A DNA stretch of 64,000 nt, from positions 503,501-567,500 of the forward strand of contig NZ_JAOVZQ010000001.1 of assembly GCF_026619435.1 (NCBI RefSeq), read 5' to 3'. Source of the DNA: Hoeflea ulvae. Lineage in GTDB: Bacteria > Pseudomonadota > Alphaproteobacteria > Rhizobiales > Rhizobiaceae. The translations under genes were made by a program, and so were the position numbers. The notes under the pieces are model-generated. The model saw only the letters and a list, made by a program, of their open reading frames with translations, ran no database searches and had not been told where the DNA came from. Below are positions 58,113 through 64,000 of the stretch, one piece after another (positions within the stretch are counted from its first letter, which is position 1; each line of letters opens with the position of its first letter).

Positions 58113-59212
58113 CCGACATCCCTTTTCTCGAAGTCGATGCGCGGATCCACCCAGGTATAGACCAGGTCCGAAATCAGCCCGACGATCAGGCCCATCAGCG
58201 AGAAGATGAACAGCGTCGCAAAGACCACCGGATAGTCGCGCCGGATCACCGATTCAAAGCCCAGCCGGCCCAGCCCGTCGAGCGAGAAGATCGTCTCGAT
58301 CAGCAGCGATCCGGAAAAGAAGGCGGAGATGAAGGCGCCGGGAAAGCCGGCAATGATGATCAGCATCGCATTGCGAAACACATGCCGGTAGAGCACCTGG
58401 CTTTCGGTCAGCCCCTTGGCCCGCGCCGTGGTGACATATTGCTTGCGGATTTCATCGATGAAGGAGTTCTTGGTCAGAAGCGTCGTGGTGGCGAATGCCG
58501 CCAGCGACAATGCGATCAGCGGCAGCGCCAGATGCCAGAAATAGTCGACGATCTTGCCGAACAGGCTCAGCTCGGCGAAATTGTCCGAGGTCAGGCCGCG
58601 CAACGGAAACCAGTCGAAGAACGAGCCGCCGGCAAACATCACGATCAGCATGATGCCGACCAGGAAGCCGGGCACCGCATAGGCGACGATGATCAGACCG
58701 GAGGTCCAGACATCGAAGCGCGAGCCGTCCGACACCGCCTTCTTGATCCCCAGCGGAATCGAGATGATGTAGGACAACAGCAGGATCCAGACCCCGAGCG
58801 AGATCGAGACCGGCATCTTCTCGATGATCAGGTCGAGCACATCGATGCTGCGGAAATAGCTCTCGCCGAAGTCGAAGCGGATATAGTCCCACATCATCTT
58901 GCCGAAGCGCTCGAGCGGCGGCTTGTCGAAGCCGAACTGGGCCTCCAGCTTGGCGATGAATTCGGGATCAAGCCCCTGTGCGCCGCGATATTGCGAGGAT
59001 GCGGAATCGCCGAAATCCTGCTGGGCGGTGCCCATCGTGTCGCCACCGCCGGAAATCCGGTCGATTGCCGAATCGCCTTGCCCGGTCAGCTCGGCAATCA
59101 CCTGCTCCACCGGTCCGCCGGGTGCAAACTGGATCACCGCGAACGAGATCGCCATGATGCCGACGACGGTCGGAATCATCAAAAGCAGCCGGCGAAGGAT
59201 ATAGGTGCCCAT
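58109..59212 (-). CDS. yejB: Peptide ABC transporter permease YejB
   Basis: The 367-residue permease begins with the typical DppB-like helix (YILRRLLLMIPTVVGIMAI), followed by a periplasmic region with Gln-Gly-rich stretch and five helices. The ATPase-contact loop includes TTARAKGLTESQVLYRHVFR. It overlaps yejE and follows yejA after 160 bases that hold a hairpin. Confidence 0.96.
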   Translation of the reverse strand: MGTYILRRLLLMIPTVVGIMAISFAVIQFAPGGPVEQVIAELTGQGDSAIDRISGGGDTMGTAQQDFGDSASSQYRGAQGLDPEFIAKLEAQFGFDKPPLERFGKMMWDYIRFDFGESYFRSIDVLDLIIEKMPVSISLGVWILLLSYIISIPLGIKKAVSDGSRFDVWTSGLIIVAYAVPGFLVGIMLIVMFAGGSFFDWFPLRGLTSDNFAELSLFGKIVDYFWHLALPLIALSLAAFATTTLLTKNSFIDEIRKQYVTTARAKGLTESQVLYRHVFRNAMLIIIAGFPGAFISAFFSGSLLIETIFSLDGLGRLGFESVIRRDYPVVFATLFIFSLMGLIVGLISDLVYTWVDPRIDFEKRDVG

Positions 59213-59289
59213 CAGGCCGCTTTCCTGTCTGCCGCAGTGCGCGCGTCATCTGTGCTGGATGGTGGTGTGGTCAATTTTCGCGTCCTTCC

Positions 59290-59313
59290 AGCCGGATTCT
59301 CCGGAATCCGGCT
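59290..59313 (-). terminator. Intercistronic hairpin between yejA and yejB
   Basis: AGCCGGATTC and GAATCCGGCT form a perfect 10-base-pair stem with a 4-base loop in the 160-base gap between the binding-protein gene and the permeases. No strong T-run follows on the minus strand (AAGGACG), so partial attenuation or mRNA protection is more likely than full termination. Confidence 0.65.
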
Positions 59314-59372
59314 GATTCGTCTCTTTCTCATACAGAATCGAATGTTGCATGGGGTGCAAGGCCGAATGCGCG

Positions 59373-61229
59373 TCAATTCGCTTCGCTGGACCACCAGACC
59401 GAGGGGAATCCCAGCCCGTAATAGGGAAGCTCCTCGGGGTGGGCCAGGGACTTGCGATAGGCCACCTTGACCGCGTCGCTGTAAAACAGCGGCACCACGT
59501 AATGATGCGCCAGCAGCACCCGGTCGAGGGCTTTGACGGCCGCGGTCTTCTCCGCGCGGTCCTGGGCGAAGATCACCATCCGGATCAGTTCGTCGACCGC
59601 CGGATCGGATATTCCGGCATAGTTCCGCGACCCTTCGCGATTGACCGAGGCCGAGCCCCAATAGCCGGCCTGTTCATTGCCCGGGTTGAGCGATTGCCCC
59701 CAGACGTTCCAGATCATGTCATAGTCGAAGCTTCTCACCCGGTTGGTATATTGCGAAGCATCGACCGTGCGGATGCGGGCATCAAAGCCTATTTTCCGAA
59801 GGCTGGCGACATAGGGCAGCACCGATCGCTCGAGCGAGGGGCTCGACAGCAGGATCTCGATCTCGAAGGGCTCGCCGGTGGCGGCATCGACAAGCGTGCC
59901 GTCCCTGAGCGCATAGCCGGCTTCCTGCAGCAGCGTCAGCGCCTGGCGCAGATTTGCCCGGGTCCTGGTCGGGTCGCCGCCAACCGGGTTGGTAAAGGGC
60001 GTGGTGAATACCTCGGCGGGCACCTTGTCTCCGAGGCTTTCGAGGATTTCCTTCTCGCGGCCTTCCGGCAGGCCGGAAGAGGCGAGCTCCGTGCCCCAGA
60101 AATAGCTGTCGACCCGCGCCAGCGCGTCAAAGGCCAGATTGTGGTTGAGGTCCTCGAAGTCGAAGGCGAAATTGAGCGCCCTGCGCACCCTTGCGTCCTT
60201 GAACTTGTCGCGGCGCATGTTCGGCACCATCGCCTGCATGATGCCGACGGCGCGAAGCGGATTCTCGATCTCCTCGAGGATGACGTCGCCACTTTCGACC
60301 GCGGGAAAGTCATAGGCAGTGGCCCATTTGCTGGCCGAGTTCTCCTGGCGGAAATCCACGGTGCCCGCGCGGAATGCCTCGAACTCGACATTGGCGTCGG
60401 TGAAATAGACATATTCGATGGCGCCGAAATTGTTGTGGCCGACATTGACGTTGAGATCCTTGCCCCAATAGTCCTCGCGCAGCTCGTAGCGGATGGTCGA
60501 TCCGGCCTTGAACGCCGCGATCCGGTAGGGCCCCGACCCCATCACCGGCTCCAGCGTTGTGCGCGCGATATCACGCGCATTGCCGGCCGCGTCGGTGCCT
60601 TCCCACCAATGCTTCGGCAGCACCAGGATCTGGCCGAGAATCTGCGGCAGTTCGCGATTGTTGTTCTCGTCAAACAGGAAGGTCACTTCCCGCTCGGCGG
60701 TCTTTTCGGCGGAGACGACATGGGCATAGTAATTGGCTTGCAGCGGGTTGAGTTCCTTGGCCTTGTCGAAACTGAACACCACATCCTCGGCAGTCACCGG
60801 CATGCCGTCGGCCCATTTGGCTTCGGCGTGCAGCCGGAATGTCACCTTTGAAATGTCATCGGGAAAGGCGATGCCTTCGGCCAGCAGGCCATAGGACGAG
60901 GACACCTCGTCTTCCGAGGATTTCATCAGCGTGTCGAAGACCAGGCCGAGCCCGGCGGCCAGCTCTCCCTTGGACAGGATCGGGTTGAAGCTGTCGAAGG
61001 TGCCTTCCTCCGCCAGTTTCAGCGTGCCGCCCTTGGGCGCATCCGGATTGACATAGTCGAAGCGCGCAAAGCCTTCTTCATATTTCGGCTCGTCGATCAT
61101 CGCCGTGGCATGCTGCCAGACCTGTTCCTCGGCGGATGCAAGGGTTGCAGTGCCGATCACTCCGGCCAATGCGAAAGCGGGGGCGAGAACGGATGCGGCC
61201 AGCATGGATGCGGCAATGCGGATGGTCAT
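59373..61229 (-). CDS. yejA: Peptide ABC transporter substrate-binding protein YejA
   Basis: The 618-residue periplasmic protein has a signal peptide (MTIRIAASMLAASVLAPAFA with later ATLASA) and the family-5 solute-binding fold (YVNPDAPKGGTLKLAEEGTF, GLLAEGIAFPDDISKVTF). It captures oligopeptides for YejBEF. The ATG at 61229 is chosen because AGGAGG lies 8-10 bases before it and the signal peptide follows; the frame is open to 61340 without coding character. Confidence 0.95.
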   Translation of the reverse strand: MTIRIAASMLAASVLAPAFALAGVIGTATLASAEEQVWQHATAMIDEPKYEEGFARFDYVNPDAPKGGTLKLAEEGTFDSFNPILSKGELAAGLGLVFDTLMKSSEDEVSSSYGLLAEGIAFPDDISKVTFRLHAEAKWADGMPVTAEDVVFSFDKAKELNPLQANYYAHVVSAEKTAEREVTFLFDENNNRELPQILGQILVLPKHWWEGTDAAGNARDIARTTLEPVMGSGPYRIAAFKAGSTIRYELREDYWGKDLNVNVGHNNFGAIEYVYFTDANVEFEAFRAGTVDFRQENSASKWATAYDFPAVESGDVILEEIENPLRAVGIMQAMVPNMRRDKFKDARVRRALNFAFDFEDLNHNLAFDALARVDSYFWGTELASSGLPEGREKEILESLGDKVPAEVFTTPFTNPVGGDPTRTRANLRQALTLLQEAGYALRDGTLVDAATGEPFEIEILLSSPSLERSVLPYVASLRKIGFDARIRTVDASQYTNRVRSFDYDMIWNVWGQSLNPGNEQAGYWGSASVNREGSRNYAGISDPAVDELIRMVIFAQDRAEKTAAVKALDRVLLAHHYVVPLFYSDAVKVAYRKSLAHPEELPYYGLGFPSVWWSSEAN

Positions 61230-61323
61230 GGGTGCGGGGCCTCCTGAGAAAACGCGTTCGGACAAGAATAGGCCACTTCTACGGCACTTGCAGGGCATGA
61301 TCAAAAAAACCGTGCAGCGCCGA

Positions 61324-61353
61324 CAAAAAAAGCCGGGCACGAGGCCCGGCTTT
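61324..61353 (-). terminator. Rho-independent terminator after cycM
   Basis: On the minus strand AAAGCCGGGC, a 5-base loop and GCCCGGCTTT form a 10-base-pair stem followed by a long T-run. It lies just after the cytochrome c stop and isolates that gene from yejA. Confidence 0.9.
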
Positions 61354-61374
61354 CCAATTCAATGCAGCGACGTT

Positions 61375-62010
61375 TTATTCGCTCGGCGCGGCTTCCGCAG
61401 CCGGCTCTGCCGCAGGTTCGGCAGCGGGCTCGGCCTCGGCGCCCGCATCGGCAGCGCCTGCCTCGGGCAGCGGCGCCGGCGTATCGCCCAGCGTGCGAAG
61501 ATAGGCGATCAGGTCAGCCCGTTCCTCGATCTTCTTGACGCCGGCAAAACCCATCGCGGTGCCTTTGATGTATTTCTTCGGTGCAGCGAGGAATCCGCTC
61601 AGATGCTCGTAATCCCAGACCACGGAACCGCCTTCGGCAAATTCGACCATGGCATTGGAATATTTGAACCCCTCATGGGCTGCGACCGGCCGGTTGACGA
61701 TGTCCCACAGGCCCGGGCCGACCTTGTTGGCGCCACCGGCTTCATTGGTGTGACAAGCGGCGCATTTCTTGAACACGCCTTCGCCGCGTGCCGGGTCGGC
61801 GCTGGCCAGCAGCGACGCGATCAGTTCCGGTGCAGCCTCTTCAGCCGGCGCGCCGGCGTCGTCACCACCTTCGGCAACCTCGATCAGAAAGCCTTCGGTT
61901 TCCGGTTCTGCTGCGTGGTAAATCCCTTCCGACACGATGGAAAGAGTCATCAGAACAAACAGAACACCGAGAAAAGCGCCTGCTGCCGAGTTGAAATATG
62001 AGGAGTTCAT
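61375..62010 (-). CDS. cycM: Membrane-anchored class I cytochrome c (CycM type)
   Basis: The 211-residue protein has an uncleaved N-terminal helix ([20 protein letters not shown]), an acidic linker and a cytochrome c domain with heme motif CAACH (C83, C86, H87) and axial Met in KGTAMGFAG. It carries electrons between the bc1 complex and terminal oxidase on the periplasmic face. The last 30 residues are a repetitive Ala/Glu/Pro tail ([17 protein letters not shown]) of unknown role. It is divergent from kdsB. Confidence 0.92.
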   Translation of the reverse strand: MNSSYFNSAAGAFLGVLFVLMTLSIVSEGIYHAAEPETEGFLIEVAEGGDDAGAPAEEAAPELIASLLASADPARGEGVFKKCAACHTNEAGGANKVGPGLWDIVNRPVAAHEGFKYSNAMVEFAEGGSVVWDYEHLSGFLAAPKKYIKGTAMGFAGVKKIEERADLIAYLRTLGDTPAPLPEAGAADAGAEAEPAAEPAAEPAAEAAPSE

Positions 62011-62182
62011 GTTCCGTCGCTCCGTTTCGGTCCGGCGTCCCGCGCTGTTTTCAGCAATGTCCGAACCAGTCTTGAAATCGCGCGGAACCTATGTCTTTTG
62101 CAAGTTCGTTGCAACACCGTTTGTAACGACGGCCATGAGACTTTTTGACACTTGTGCCGAATAACCCGAGGAAGAGACCCCC

Positions 62183-62929
62183 ATGGCAGAAGGCCCGGAG
62201 CATACGCTCGTCATCATCCCGGCCAGAATGGCCTCCACCCGCCTGCCCGGAAAACCGCTGGCCGATATCGGCGGAGAGCCGATGATTGTCCGGGTGGCGC
62301 GGCAGGCAACCCGTGCCGCTGTCGGTCGTGTGGCCGTCGCCACTGATTCGCGCGAGATTGCCGATGCGGTCGAGGCGGCAGGCTTCGAGGCGGTGATGAC
62401 CCGCGCCGACCATCCCTCGGGATCCGACCGGGTGTTCGAGGCGGCGATGAAAATGGATCCCGAGGCGCGCGCTCGTGTCATTCTCAATGTCCAGGGCGAC
62501 ATTCCCGCCATCGAGCCCGAAGCCATCCGCAAGTCCGCGCTGCCGCTTCTGACCTCCGCGGCCGATCTCGCCACGCTGGCGGTGGAAATTTCCGACGAGG
62601 CCGAGAAAACCAATCCGAGCATCGTCAAGGTGATCGGCACGCCGATCGGCGAGGGGCTGTTGCGGGCGCTGTATTTCACCCGCGCCAACGCCCCTTATGG
62701 CGACGGACCGCTCTACCACCACATAGGTCTTTATGCCTGGCGCCGCCCGGCGCTTGAGCGCTTTGTGGCGCTGCCGCCGTCACCGCTGGAACGGCGCGAA
62801 TCGCTCGAGCAATTGCGGGCGCTTGAAAACGGCATGCGCATCGATGTGGCCATCGTTGACTCCGTTCCCCTCGGTGTCGATACTCCCGCCGATCTCGAAC
62901 GCGCCCGCCAGATCCTGGCAGCCAAATAG
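62183..62929 (+). CDS. kdsB: 3-deoxy-manno-octulosonate cytidylyltransferase
   Basis: The 248-residue enzyme activates Kdo with CTP to CMP-Kdo for lipopolysaccharide inner-core synthesis. The nucleotide-binding start [17 protein letters not shown], the AVATDS motif and [12 protein letters not shown] are present. It is divergent from cycM and followed after 29 bases by pheA, a gene order common in rhizobia. Confidence 0.97.
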   Translation: MAEGPEHTLVIIPARMASTRLPGKPLADIGGEPMIVRVARQATRAAVGRVAVATDSREIADAVEAAGFEAVMTRADHPSGSDRVFEAAMKMDPEARARVILNVQGDIPAIEPEAIRKSALPLLTSAADLATLAVEISDEAEKTNPSIVKVIGTPIGEGLLRALYFTRANAPYGDGPLYHHIGLYAWRRPALERFVALPPSPLERRESLEQLRALENGMRIDVAIVDSVPLGVDTPADLERARQILAAK

Positions 62930-62958
62930 GCACGCATTTCTCAAAACGGACCCCTATC

Positions 62959-63843
62959 ATGACCGCTCCCACCAACCGCATCGCCTTCCAGGGCGAGTTT
63001 GGCGCAAATTCAGACATGGCCTGCCGCGACATGTTTGCCGACATGGAGCCGTTGCCTTGCGCCACCTTCGAGGATGCATTCAACGCTCTCTCCCAGGGAG
63101 ACGCGGATCTGGCGATGATCCCGATCGAGAACACCATCGCCGGCCGGGTGGCCGACATCCACCACCTGCTGCCCGAATCGAAACTGCATATCGTCGGCGA
63201 ATATTTCATGCCGATCCATTTCCAGCTGATGGTCCTGCCGGGAGTGGACAAATCCGAAGTCCGCACCGTGCACAGCCATGTCCACGCGGTCGGCCAGTGC
63301 CGCAAGATCGTCCGCGCCAATGGCTGGAAGGCCGTGGTCGCCGGCGACACCGCCGGTGCTGCGCGGCTGGTCTCGCAAAGCAATGACCGCACCATGGCGG
63401 CGCTGGCGCCGCGGCTGGCCGCAGACCTTTACGGTCTCGAGATCCTCGAGGAAAATGTCGAGGACACCGAAACCAATGTCACCCGTTTCGTGGTGCTGTC
63501 GCGGGAGGCCAGGATTCCGCCGCGCCCGGTGGCGGGCGAGGTGGTCGTCACCACCTTCGTCTTCAAGGTCCGCAACATTCCGGCAGCGCTCTACAAGGCG
63601 ATGGGCGGTTTCGCCACCAATGGCGTCAACATGACCAAGCTGGAAAGCTACCAGATCGGCGGCAAGTTTTTCGCCACCCAGTTCTATGCCGACATCCAGG
63701 GCCATCCCGACGAGGCGCCGGTGGCGCGCGCTCTGGAAGAGCTTGGCTATTTTTCCAAGGAACTGCGCATTCTCGGCGTCTATCCGGCGCATCCGTTCCG
63801 GCTGGTGCAAAATGGCACCCACGCCGAAGAGGCCGAGGGCTGA
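62959..63843 (+). CDS. pheA: Prephenate dehydratase
   Basis: The 294-residue enzyme converts prephenate to phenylpyruvate in phenylalanine synthesis. The catalytic motif NVTRF is at 173-177, and a C-terminal ACT domain (IPAALYKAMGGF, LESYQIGGKFF) gives feedback control by phenylalanine. There is no chorismate mutase domain, so it is monofunctional. Confidence 0.97.
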   Translation: MTAPTNRIAFQGEFGANSDMACRDMFADMEPLPCATFEDAFNALSQGDADLAMIPIENTIAGRVADIHHLLPESKLHIVGEYFMPIHFQLMVLPGVDKSEVRTVHSHVHAVGQCRKIVRANGWKAVVAGDTAGAARLVSQSNDRTMAALAPRLAADLYGLEILEENVEDTETNVTRFVVLSREARIPPRPVAGEVVVTTFVFKVRNIPAALYKAMGGFATNGVNMTKLESYQIGGKFFATQFYADIQGHPDEAPVARALEELGYFSKELRILGVYPAHPFRLVQNGTHAEEAEG

Positions 63844-63891
63844 GCCACCGGCGCATTTGTCAGTGAGCAACCCTGTCGGGAAGCCGCGGCT

Positions 63892-64000
63892 TTACTTGCC
63901 CCAGTCCAGCCAGTCGCGCATCAGCCGGTGCGCGATGGCGCCAGGCGGCGGAGCCGAGGCGTTTTCCTCGCCCAGTACGCTGGCCAGCATCGCCTCGGTT
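63892..64000 (-). CDS. nudC: C-terminus of probable NADH pyrophosphatase (partial, cut by right edge)
   Basis: A minus-strand frame enters from the right edge and ends at TAA 63892-63894. The 35 visible residues end APPPGAIAHRLMRDWLDWGK. The PPPxAIAHxLI pattern matches the C-terminus of NudC-type Nudix hydrolases, which often neighbour pheA in rhizobia. Too little is visible for a firm call. It is convergent with pheA. Confidence 0.5.
   Translation of the reverse strand, partial: TEAMLASVLGEENASAPPPGAIAHRLMRDWLDWGK

Overview
The window is high-GC, gene-dense DNA from an alphaproteobacterium, most likely a member of the Hyphomicrobiales (Rhizobiaceae/Hoeflea-like). This is inferred from the cycM / kdsB / pheA / probable nudC neighbourhood at the right end, a rhizobial-type Flp/Tad (ctp/cpa) pilus locus, a GTTC-N7-GTTC SOS box of the alphaproteobacterial type, and an intergenic dyad repeat familiar from rhizobial genomes. 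No rRNA, tRNA, CRISPR array, insertion sequence or prophage was seen.

Layout from left to right. (1) 1-3.3 kb: a radical-SAM DNA-repair-type gene cut by the left edge, preceded by a promoter with an embedded SOS box; xseA; a PilZ-like protein. (2) 3.4-7.3 kb: a PYROXD2-like oxidoreductase, an aspartoacylase-family hydrolase and a lone TAXI solute-binding protein. (3) 7.4-12.5 kb, minus strand: a cytoplasmic-facing molybdoenzyme complex best read as sulfite dehydrogenase SoeABC, preceded by an ArsR-family regulator with the two-cysteine spacing of BigR/SqrR persulfide sensors. (4) 12.5-23.8 kb: a carbohydrate catabolic locus with a LacI regulator, twin operators, a CUT1 ABC transporter, TIM-barrel isomerase, Gfo/Idh dehydrogenase, aldo/keto reductase, GFA-fold protein, GH43 beta-xylosidase and a PD40 propeller protein. 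(5) 23.8-24.5 kb: slyX and a thioesterase.

(6) 24.7-38 kb: a nucleoside uptake and salvage region. The plus strand carries a BMP-type ABC transporter, cdd, punA, deoC, an ALDH16-type aldehyde dehydrogenase and deoA. The minus strand carries deoB, add and upp. Together they would import nucleosides, deaminate and phosphorolyse them, cleave deoxyribose-5-phosphate and oxidise the acetaldehyde. (7) 38.1-51.5 kb: a frameshifted PhnD-like protein, then the Tad pilus locus with two TadE-like pseudopilins, a stand-alone CpaC-N protein, flp, cpaABCDEF, tadBC and tadD. (8) 51.6-54.3 kb: an M17 aminopeptidase, a MarR regulator and an NlpC/P60 hydrolase. (9) 54.3-61.2 kb, minus strand: a yejABEF peptide importer with ghrA. 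(10) 61.4-64 kb: membrane-anchored cytochrome c, kdsB, pheA and the end of a probable nudC.

Three genes between 24.7 and 39 kb (nucleoside ABC ATPase, deoB, PhnD-like) are each broken by one single-base indel. The rest of the window reads cleanly, so either local sequence error or recent decay is possible. The most interesting observations are the SOS-controlled, apparently leaderless radical-SAM promoter, the BigR/SqrR-like regulator whose operator covers its own -10 box next to soeABC, and the ALDH16 enzyme inside the deo operon.
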